From Gemmatimonadota bacterium (lineage in GTDB: Bacteria > Latescibacterota > UBA2968 > UBA8231), in NCBI GenBank assembly GCA_026706165.1, contig JAPOZF010000169.1, positions 1 through 11,370 on the forward strand: a stretch of 11,370 bases of DNA, in the 5' to 3' direction. Made by a program: the position numbers and the translations under genes. Under the pieces are notes generated by a model. The model was not told the DNA's origin. It worked only from the letters and a program-made list of their open reading frames with translations, and searched no databases. Below are positions 5,103 to 11,370 of this stretch, piece by piece; positions within the stretch are counted from its first letter, which is position 1; each line of letters starts with the position of its first letter.

Positions 5103-7994
5103 ATGGCAGCGCAAGCCAAACTCACGCCAGCGATGCAGCAGTTCATGCGTTTCAAACGCCGGCACGCGGATGCCATCCTGTTTTTCCGCATGGGGGATTT
5201 CTACGAGATGTTCTACGACGACGCCAGGGAGGCGGCGTCGCTGCTGGGTCTGACCCTGACGACGCGGAACCACGGCCACGGCAGCGGCGAAGTTCCGCTG
5301 GCGGGAGTCCCCCACCACGCTGCCGACCGCTATGTCGCCAGACTCGTGCAGATGGGGAAGAAGGTGGCCATCTGCGAGCAGGTCGAAGATCCAAAGGAAG
5401 CCAGGGGCATCGTCAAGCGGGACGTCGTGCAGGTGGTGTCGCCCGGCACCGCCCTCCTGGATTCGGTGCTCGACGAGCACAGCAACAACTACACGATAGC
5501 CCTGGTCCCCGGCGGGGAGGCGACGGACGAAGAGACCTGCGTCGGCCTCGCCGCGGTCGATCTGTCGACCGGGGACTTTTCGCTCGACGAGCTGCCTGCT
5601 GCAGCAGTGGGAGACGAGTTGCAGCGGATGGGCCCGGCGGAACTGGTCCTCGCCCAGTCCCTCGGCCAGGACTGGATGGGCATCGTCGAGGACAGCTCAC
5701 CCGGAGTGCCTGTCAGCCGCCTCGAGGACTGGCAGTTCGAGCACCGGCACGCCTACGAGTCCCTGACTGAGCAGCTCGGAGTGCGCTCGCTGCGCAGCTT
5801 CGACTGCGACGACTGCGACCTGGCGGTCAGGGCGGCCGGCGGAGTGCTGGAGTACCTGCGGGAGAACCAGCGCGGCGCCGTCGCCCACATCAACCGCATC
5901 CGCCGCCGGCGCCGCAACGACCACCTGTTCCTCGACGCCGCTGCGCAGCGCCATCTCGAGCTGTTCGCCACCAACCAGGAAAACAGCCGCGCCGGCTCCC
6001 TCACCGAGGTCCTCGACTGCACCCGCACCGCCATGGGGGCGCGCCTCCTGCGCCAATGGCTCGCCGCACCGCTGCTCGACGTCGCCGCGATCGGGAGCCG
6101 GCTCGACGACGTGGCTGCGCTGCTCGAATCGGCAACGATCCGGGCGCACCTTCGCCTGCAGCTCGGCGACGTCGGAGATCTCGAGCGCCTGACAGCGCGC
6201 ATCTGTTGCGGCCGGGCGAACGCCCGGGACCTCACCGGGCTGGCCGGTTCGCTCGCCCGGGTACCGGAGGTCGCCAGGCTGGCGGGGGAACTGCCGCGGC
6301 CGGCCGGCCGGGAGCCGACCGGACTGGAACGGGCACTGTCCGTTCTTCCCGACACGAGCGGGCTCGTCGACCTGATCGGCGCCGCCCTCGTTGACGATCC
6401 GCCCGCGTCGACAGGAGATGGCGGTCTCTTCCGCGACGGTTACGACGAGGAGCTCGACGAGCTCCGGGAGATTCAGTCAGGGGGAAGAGACTGGATCGCG
6501 CGCCTTCAGGCCGGCGAGCGGGAGCGCACCGGAATCGCCTCGCTCAAAGTCGGTTTCAACCAGGTGTTCGGCTACTACATCGAGGTCAGCAAGGCGAACC
6601 TCGAACGCGTTCCCGACGACTACGAGCGCAAGCAGACCCTGGCCAACGCCGAGCGCTACATCACCCCCGGCCTCAAGGAGCGCGAAGCGCAGATTCTCAA
6701 CGCGACGGAGCGCATCGCCGAGCGCGAAAGCCGGCTGTTCGCCGAGCTCCGCGAACGCGTTTCCAGGAAGGCTCCCGAGGTGCAGGAGTGCGCCCGCGCC
6801 ATAAGCGCCATCGACGTGCTGGCGGCCCTGGCTGAAACAGCGGAGGAAGGGGGGTACGCGCGCCCGGTCATCGACGACGGGCCCGCAATCGAGATTTCCG
6901 GGGGGCGGCACCCCGTCGTCGAGCGCCAGCTCCGGGAGGGACGGTTCGTCCCCAACGACCTGCGCGTCGGCAGCGACGAGCAGATCCTCCTGATCACCGG
7001 TCCGAACATGGCGGGAAAAAGCACCGCGATTCGCCAGCTCGGGATAACCGTCATCCTCGCCCAGATGGGCAGCTTCGTGCCTGCCAGGCAGGCTCGTATC
7101 GGGGTGGTCGACCGCATTTTCACCCGGGTCGGGGCCTCGGACAGCCTGGCGCGCGGAGAGAGCACCTTCATGGTGGAGATGATCGAGGCGGCGACGATCC
7201 TCAACAACGCCGCCGACCGCAGTCTGATCCTGATGGACGAGCTGGGCCGCGGCACGAGCACCTTCGACGGCTTGAGCCTCGCCTGGGCGATCGTCGAGCA
7301 CCTCCACCAACGGGACGGGATCCGGCCCCGCATGTTGTTCGCCACCCACTATCACGAGCTCACCGAGCTGGAACAGAAGCTCGAGCGCGTGGTCAACTCA
7401 ACGTCGCGGTTCGCGCCCGCAGCTTCGGCGTTCACGTGGCCTAGATGGCGGGGATGCCGGGATCGGTTATCGAGCGCGCCCGCGAGATCCTGGCGCGCCT
7501 GGAAAGCGAGCAGATCGACGCCGGGCAGATCCGCCCGGGCCCTGGAGCGGCCGCGGGCGAGCCGCCCTCCACCCCGTCACCGGACAACGGAGACCCCCCC
7601 GAGGATGAGCGCCGTCTCCTGCGCGACCAGATGGACCTTTTCGACCAGCCGGGGGAGTGGCCGGCCGCCCTGCGGCTGCTGCGCGAGCTCGGGGAGCTGT
7701 CCCTCGACGACACCACGCCGATGCAGGCCCTGCAACTGCTCCACCGCTGGCGGTCGGAATGCGACGGCAGCGGCTCCGGCGGCAGCGGGCCGGAAGGCGA
7801 CTGTGGGACGGACAGCGCCCCGGCTGGAAGACCCAACGGCCGCGGCTGACCCGGGGGCCGCGACCACGCGGCGGCCTCCTGATTGCCGAGAGCCCGGGGC
7901 CGGCGCCCCCCGGCGAGGACATTCTCTTCCCCGGGATCGGTTGGCACTGTCCCTTCCAAACCCTGCACGCAACCCGGCGGCAGCCCTGCCGTGA
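5103..7994 (+). CDS. mutS: DNA mismatch repair protein MutS, frameshifted at the 3' end
   Basis: MutS recognises mismatches and small loops and starts post-replicative repair. Residues 1-765 look normal: the LTPAMQQFM start, the mismatch-binding FYE wedge (F33, E35), the Walker A motif GPNMAGKST (from G633), the STFMVEM signature region, the Walker B motif LILMDELGRGTST (D712, E713) and ATHYHEL (747-753). ATG 5103 is chosen because it gives the usual short N-terminus, although the leader is pyrimidine-rich without a Shine-Dalgarno. After VVN (7395-7397) the frame breaks. The continuing open frame to 7994 encodes about 198 residues of Arg/Pro/Ser-rich out-of-frame sequence, while the true MutS continuation (LNVAVR) lies in the frame starting at 7397. 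As written, the protein lacks the last ATPase strands and the dimerisation helices, so it is probably non-functional unless the break is a sequencing or assembly error. No mutL is in the window. Confidence 0.88.
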   Translation: MAAQAKLTPAMQQFMRFKRRHADAILFFRMGDFYEMFYDDAREAASLLGLTLTTRNHGHGSGEVPLAGVPHHAADRYVARLVQMGKKVAICEQVEDPKEARGIVKRDVVQVVSPGTALLDSVLDEHSNNYTIALVPGGEATDEETCVGLAAVDLSTGDFSLDELPAAAVGDELQRMGPAELVLAQSLGQDWMGIVEDSSPGVPVSRLEDWQFEHRHAYESLTEQLGVRSLRSFDCDDCDLAVRAAGGVLEYLRENQRGAVAHINRIRRRRRNDHLFLDAAAQRHLELFATNQENSRAGSLTEVLDCTRTAMGARLLRQWLAAPLLDVAAIGSRLDDVAALLESATIRAHLRLQLGDVGDLERLTARICCGRANARDLTGLAGSLARVPEVARLAGELPRPAGREPTGLERALSVLPDTSGLVDLIGAALVDDPPASTGDGGLFRDGYDEELDELREIQSGGRDWIARLQAGERERTGIASLKVGFNQVFGYYIEVSKANLERVPDDYERKQTLANAERYITPGLKEREAQILNATERIAERESRLFAELRERVSRKAPEVQECARAISAIDVLAALAETAEEGGYARPVIDDGPAIEISGGRHPVVERQLREGRFVPNDLRVGSDEQILLITGPNMAGKSTAIRQLGITVILAQMGSFVPARQARIGVVDRIFTRVGASDSLARGESTFMVEMIEAATILNNAADRSLILMDELGRGTSTFDGLSLAWAIVEHLHQRDGIRPRMLFATHYHELTELEQKLERVVNSTSRFAPAASAFTWPRWRGCRDRLSSAPARSWRAWKASRSTPGRSARALERPRASRPPPRHRTTETPPRMSAVSCATRWTFSTSRGSGRPPCGCCASSGSCPSTTPRRCRPCNCSTAGGRNATAAAPAAAGRKATVGRTAPRLEDPTAAADPGAATTRRPPDCREPGAGAPRRGHSLPRDRLALSLPNPARNPAAALP
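7397..7849 (+). pseudogene. mutS: Displaced MutS C-terminal segment
   Basis: This stretch is the rest of mutS, in the frame beginning with CTC at 7397. It reads LNVAVR, then directly ARSFGVHVA, a TAG stop (7442-7444), and from ATG 7445 a 134-codon open run to TGA at 7849. The run begins MAGMPGSVIERAREILARLE, the conserved helix after the MutS ATPase core, and later shows QMDLF and LSLDDTTPMQALQLLHRW, the family's usual tail, then a Gly/Ser-rich end. About 17 residues normally found between LNVAVR and the SFGVHVA block (the strand carrying the FLHxI-like motif) are missing. The intact coding quality after the TAG argues that the damage is recent, or artefactual. The ATG directly after the TAG could in principle allow reinitiation, giving a separate dimerisation domain. 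Confidence 0.75.
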
Positions 7995-8764
7995 ACTCCC
8001 GCGGAACCGGCGCCAGACCGGTAGAGGACGACCTCCTGTTCGGACGGAACGCCGTGCGCGCCGCTCTCCAGGGCGGGCGCCCGCTTCGCCGGGTCGTCGT
8101 CAGCCGCCAGGCTTCCGGGGCGACGGTCGAGGAGATCGTCGCCCTCGCCCGGAACACGGGTATCCCCGTCCTGTTTCGCCCGCGCGCCGAGCTCGACCGC
8201 CTTGCCGGGCGCCGCCACCAGGGAGTGGTCGCCCTGGTCGCCGCTCGTCCCTTCGCCGATTTCGAAAAGCTCATGTCCCGGCTGGACGAGACCGCCTTCC
8301 TGGTCTTTCTCGACCGCGTTAAGGACCCGCACAATCTCGGAGCCGTCATTCGCAGCGCCTGCGTCACCGGCGCCGACGGAGTCGTCGTTCCACAGCGCCA
8401 GTCCGCCGGTCTGACCGGGGCCGTCGCCAAAGCCTCGGCCGGGGCCGTCGACCACATCCCGGTATGCCGGGTGCGCAACCTCAGGGACGCCATCCTGCAG
8501 GCGAAGGCCGCCGGGCTGTGGATCACCGGACTTTCCCCCGAGGCGCCGCGCAGCTTCACCGAGGTCGACTACAAGGGGCCGACCGCGATTGTCGTGGGAG
8601 GGGAGGACCGCGGTATCAGGCGCACCGTTGCCGAGGCCTGCGATTTCGCGGTAAGCATCCCGATGGTCAGGGGGGAGGTCACCGGTTCTCTCAATGCTTC
8701 GGTCGCGGCGGGAATCGCCCTGTTCGAGGTGTACCGCCAGCGCTCGGGGGGCAAGCGGCGATGA
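7991..8764 (+). CDS. rlmB: 23S rRNA 2'-O-methyltransferase, SpoU/TrmH family (RlmB-like)
   Basis: SpoU-family knotted enzymes transfer methyl from SAM to a ribose 2'-OH; RlmB acts on G2251 of 23S rRNA. The RlmB-type substrate-binding domain comes first (LLFGRNAVRAAL through RHQGVVALVAARP). The SPOUT domain follows, with motif 1 DPHNLGAVIRSA (catalytic-site N115), SAGLTGAVAKASAGAV, motif 2 VVGGEDRGIRR (E205) and motif 3 IPMVRGEVTGSLNASVAAG (N235). GTG 7991 gives 257 residues with a short lead before the first conserved block. TTG 7883 is a longer alternative in the same frame. No Shine-Dalgarno is visible. Motif 3 appears to have about two extra residues between IPM and SLN compared with the usual form, and motif 2 has D where G is common. 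The stop overlaps lptD by 4 nt. Family membership is secure; the exact target nucleotide is inferred. Confidence 0.9.
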   Translation: MNSRGTGARPVEDDLLFGRNAVRAALQGGRPLRRVVVSRQASGATVEEIVALARNTGIPVLFRPRAELDRLAGRRHQGVVALVAARPFADFEKLMSRLDETAFLVFLDRVKDPHNLGAVIRSACVTGADGVVVPQRQSAGLTGAVAKASAGAVDHIPVCRVRNLRDAILQAKAAGLWITGLSPEAPRSFTEVDYKGPTAIVVGGEDRGIRRTVAEACDFAVSIPMVRGEVTGSLNASVAAGIALFEVYRQRSGGKRR

Positions 8765-11256
8765 GGTCAGTCTGGAGGCGACGTCTCGCCGGGCTCCTGT
8801 TCCTGCCGGCGGCCGCGGCCGGGGATGCCGACACCGATCCCCCCGCAGCCTCCCCTGCGGACTCGAGCGCTGCCGAGAGAGTGCTCCCCCCTCCGGAAGA
8901 GGTCGGCGCCGTTCCGGACGGAGAGGACAGCTTCAGGTACACCGCCGACACCTACGTCCATTCCCTTCGCGGCGACTCGCTGCTGCTGCGGGGCAACGCC
9001 GTCGTTCATCAGCGCGGCGCCCGCCTGCAGGCCGCCGAGATCGTCTACCACCGGGGCCGCGAACTGGTGGTCGCCCGCTCTCCCGCCATCAGCAACGGAG
9101 ATACGACCGGGATGCCCACCCTCACCCAGGGGAAGGACGCGATCCGGGGCCGCCGGATTCTGTACGACATGGATTCGGGGGAGGGAACGATCTTCGACGG
9201 CCGTATCCGCTTCAAGGAGGGCTTCTACAGCGGCAACCGCATCGACACGCGCGGCGAAGAGGAGTTCCACGTGCACTCGGGGTCGTACACGACCTGCGAT
9301 CTGGCCGAGCCCCACTTCGATTTCTACAGTCCCCGGATCAAGGTCCTGGCCGGCGAGATGGCGATCGCCCGCCCGGTCTACCTGCGCATAGGGGGAAAGC
9401 GGGTCGCCGTGGCGCCCTTCTACGTCTTCTCCCTGCGGGAGAACCGCCAGTCGGGGCTCCTGACGCCGAGCTTCGGACAACGGCCGGTGCGCTTCAACAG
9501 CAGCCAGTCGGAGTGGGAAGTCCGCAACCTCGGCTACTACCTCGCCCCCAGCGACTACTGGGACCTGCGCCTTTCCGCCGACCTGCGCCAGCGCTCCGGC
9601 TGGCTGGGCCGCGTCGCCCTGGCGTACGCGCGGCGCTACTACTTCGACGGCATGGTCGACACCCGCATCGAGAACCGTCAATCCGACACGGGAACGCGCT
9701 GGGAGTGGTGGACGAACCTGCGCCACAACCAGCAGCTGGGAGAATCGGCCAGCCTGCGCGGGGCCGGGACCTTCCAGAGCAGCAAGGACGTCGTGCGCGA
9801 CAACAGCACCCGCCTCGGAGAGCGCCTGACCCGGACGCTGCGCTCGAACCTGCGGTTCAACAAGCGCTGGCGCGAACCGGGGTACAGTCTCAGCGTCAAC
9901 GCCAGCCGCACCGAAAACCTCGACACCGGGCGCTTCGACACGGTGCTGCCCGAGGTCAGCCTCCGCCGCAATCGCCGTTCGCTTTTCGGCGCGTCCAGGA
10001 AGCGGGAACGGCAGTCCGCCTGGTATCACCGCATCTACTACGACGGCAGCGCCCGCCTGCGCAACATGCGCCGGGGAACCCCCGCCGACACCACGAGCCG
10101 CACCAGCGGCGACGTCGCCCTCGGCCTTTCGACGCAGCAGCGCCCCGCTGACTGGCTCAGCCTGAGCTCGGGCCTGTCGCAACGCTGGCGCGACGCCGAC
10201 CTGCGCAGCTCCGAGGCCCGGTACGAGAATCTCGGCAGCTCCCGGGCCAACGCCGCCGCCACCCTGTCGCAAACCATCTACGGCATGTTCACGCCCCAGA
10301 TCTGGCGGGTGACCGCGGTGAGGCACGTCCTCAAGCCGGACATCGGCGTCAACTACCAGGCGACCCGAATCGACACCGGGGGAACCCTGGGAGTGGGGGG
10401 GCGCCCCTCCCCGTGGCGGCAGAGCCGCCGCCTTACCATGCGGCTGAGCAACAGTTTCTGGCTCAAGCTTCTGCACGAGGAGGAGGAATCGAAACACCGC
10501 GTCGCCCAGGTCAACCTCTCCACGTCGTACGATTTCGACAGAAAGATCCGCCCTTTGTCCGATCTCGTGTCGAGCGCAACCGTCGACGCCGGTCCGTTCA
10601 ACGCGCGGGTGAGGCTGAGCTCGGAATTCTACGACGACGACGACGATTTCCGCGGGGCGCCGGCGCTGCGCCGATTCGAGATCAATTCCGGCTTTCGCCT
10701 GCAGAGGCGAGCCGGACGGAAAGATGGTGGGCGGCAGCCATCCGCTTCCGGCCGCGGAGGCAGCGACCTCGATTACGGGGAAGCATACCGCGGCGGGTAT
10801 GGGGCCGGGACTTCCGGCTCGGGACGCAGCTACGGGTACGGGTCCGGAAGCGCCGGGTTGGGCCGCAGCGGCTACGGCTACGAAAGCGGCCTGCATCGCG
10901 ATCTGGACCGGCGCGGCACGCAACGGCTGCAGATCGGGCACTACTATTCGCGCAGCAAGAGCTTCGGCCGCACCCGGGAGCGTTCCTGGCTGCGCGGCTC
11001 GTTCACCTGGTCCTGGCGGCGGACCTGGCACTTACATTATTCGGTGAGCTACAACCTCGAATCCCCGCTGCCCCTGCTCGACCGGGAGCGGGTGACCGCC
11101 GAACTGCTGTCGCTGCAGCGGGAGTTCCACGACTGGACGGCGACCTTCAACCTCGAACCGACTCGTTTTGCCCGGACCCGCGCCTTCTATTTCAAGGTCC
11201 AGCTCAAGGATATTCCGCAGATCCGCTTCGAGCGCGGCGACCGCCGCAGGCGCTAG
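8761..11256 (+). CDS. lptD: LPS-assembly protein LptD (OstA/Imp family)
   Basis: LptD is the outer-membrane beta-barrel that, with LptE, inserts lipopolysaccharide into the outer leaflet. ATG 8761 overlaps the rlmB stop (ATGA) and gives 831 residues. A signal peptide is visible (basic MRSVWRRR, hydrophobic LAGLLFLPAAAA, cleavage near AAG). A Pro/Ala-rich linker follows, then an OstA/LptA-like beta-taco domain from about residue 58 (YTADTYVHSLRGDSLLLRGN, then GRRILYDMDSGEGTIFDGRI). Next are the YTTC block (C179) and a long barrel rich in alternating aromatic strands, ending FKVQLKDIPQIRFERG, a C-terminal form I associate with non-proteobacterial LptD. C179 is the only cysteine, so the disulfides known from E. 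coli LptD cannot form. A low-complexity Gly/Tyr/Ser insert lies at residues 661-710. Open frame continuing upstream of 8761 is rlmB read out of frame. Confidence 0.9.
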   Translation: MRSVWRRRLAGLLFLPAAAAGDADTDPPAASPADSSAAERVLPPPEEVGAVPDGEDSFRYTADTYVHSLRGDSLLLRGNAVVHQRGARLQAAEIVYHRGRELVVARSPAISNGDTTGMPTLTQGKDAIRGRRILYDMDSGEGTIFDGRIRFKEGFYSGNRIDTRGEEEFHVHSGSYTTCDLAEPHFDFYSPRIKVLAGEMAIARPVYLRIGGKRVAVAPFYVFSLRENRQSGLLTPSFGQRPVRFNSSQSEWEVRNLGYYLAPSDYWDLRLSADLRQRSGWLGRVALAYARRYYFDGMVDTRIENRQSDTGTRWEWWTNLRHNQQLGESASLRGAGTFQSSKDVVRDNSTRLGERLTRTLRSNLRFNKRWREPGYSLSVNASRTENLDTGRFDTVLPEVSLRRNRRSLFGASRKRERQSAWYHRIYYDGSARLRNMRRGTPADTTSRTSGDVALGLSTQQRPADWLSLSSGLSQRWRDADLRSSEARYENLGSSRANAAATLSQTIYGMFTPQIWRVTAVRHVLKPDIGVNYQATRIDTGGTLGVGGRPSPWRQSRRLTMRLSNSFWLKLLHEEEESKHRVAQVNLSTSYDFDRKIRPLSDLVSSATVDAGPFNARVRLSSEFYDDDDDFRGAPALRRFEINSGFRLQRRAGRKDGGRQPSASGRGGSDLDYGEAYRGGYGAGTSGSGRSYGYGSGSAGLGRSGYGYESGLHRDLDRRGTQRLQIGHYYSRSKSFGRTRERSWLRGSFTWSWRRTWHLHYSVSYNLESPLPLLDRERVTAELLSLQREFHDWTATFNLEPTRFARTRAFYFKVQLKDIPQIRFERGDRRRR
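10741..10890 (+). repeat. Gly/Tyr/Ser-rich low-complexity insert within lptD
   Basis: Codons 661-710 of lptD encode a segment in which 35 of 50 residues are Gly (18), Ser (10) or Tyr (7), with repeated GYG and SGxG steps such as RSYGYGSGS and RSGYGYESG. At DNA level the GGCTAC and GGGTAC hexamers recur imperfectly. It sits between barrel strands that resume at RGTQRLQIGHYYSRS. It is probably a flexible loop, either surface-exposed or periplasmic. The frame stays open through it, so it is not a frameshift. Confidence 0.7.
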
Positions 11257-11332
11257 GGCAGCGCTCCGGTCCGGCTCCATTCCCGACGCCGCCGACGGAT
11301 CCCTTCGAAAGCGAATTACCGGACTGGAACAA

Positions 11333-11370
11333 GTGCCCCGTCTGAGAAACATGTCGCCATTGGAACGCCG
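11333..11370 (+). CDS. Possible start of a further gene (partial)
   Basis: After the lptD stop there are 114 bases. GTG at 11333 and ATG at 11351 are in the same frame and open to the window edge, the latter reading MSPLER. No Shine-Dalgarno and no family signal can be seen in so few codons. This marks a candidate start only; the stretch may be non-coding. Confidence 0.2.
   Translation, partial: MPRLRNMSPLER

Noticed and set aside
7894..7913. CCGGGG/CCCCGG hairpin with a GGCGCC-containing loop between mutS and rlmB, as a terminator
   Set aside because: The stem is only 6 bp, there is no T run after it, and short GC palindromes are expected by chance here.
7942..7960. TGGCAC before rlmB as a sigma54 promoter
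   Set aside because: The -12 element (GC at the required spacing) is absent, so only half of the consensus is present.
7398..7994. The Arg/Pro/Ser-rich end of the long mutS frame as a novel C-terminal domain
   Set aside because: The genuine MutS tail is visible in another frame over the same bases, so this is an out-of-frame reading.
8767..11031. A 754-codon open frame on the minus strand opposite lptD
   Set aside because: It lies antisense to a well-supported lptD. The Ala/Gly/Val/Arg-rich product shows no family motif, and there is no independent promoter or start signal.
1..11370. CRISPR array, tRNA, rRNA, insertion sequence or attachment site
   Set aside because: I saw no spaced direct repeats, no tRNA cloverleaf, no transposase or integrase motif, and almost no room between genes for one.

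Overview
This is a GC-rich stretch of a bacterial chromosome. All the confident genes lie on the + strand and are housekeeping genes. An lptD gene indicates a diderm (Gram-negative-type) envelope with LPS. The phylum is not fixed by anything in the window. The six-domain S1 protein and the style of LptD (OstA-like N-terminus, a 'KDIPQIRFERG'-type C-terminus, one cysteine) resemble FCB-type lineages or deep candidate phyla such as Gemmatimonadota or Krumholzibacteriota, or less likely deltaproteobacteria. That placement is inference from memory of the families.

Left part (about 1-4919): a tight run scpA-scpB-rluB-type pseudouridine synthase-cmk-rpsA. The first four genes overlap or nearly touch (4 nt overlap, 18 nt gap, 19 nt overlap), and rpsA follows after 34 nt with the only clear Shine-Dalgarno in the window. 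The set serves chromosome condensation (ScpAB, partners of SMC, which is not in the window), rRNA modification, CMP/dCMP phosphorylation and translation initiation. A strong GC-rich hairpin at 4966-4996 closes the run.

Right part (about 5103-11256): mutS, rlmB and lptD. mutS is damaged near its 3' end. Within about 50 bp there is an apparent 1-nt deletion, an apparent in-frame loss of about 17 codons from the end of the ATPase domain, and an in-frame TAG. A recognisable MutS C-terminal segment remains downstream in another frame. rlmB and lptD overlap by ATGA. lptD carries a Gly/Tyr/Ser-rich low-complexity insert. The last 114 bases hold no complete gene.

I found no mobile element, CRISPR array, tRNA, rRNA or novel multi-gene system. 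The observations most worth checking are the clustered mutS lesions, a slippery A8-G5 tract followed by a tetraloop hairpin inside cmk, the low-complexity insert in LptD, and the scarcity of Shine-Dalgarno sequences.
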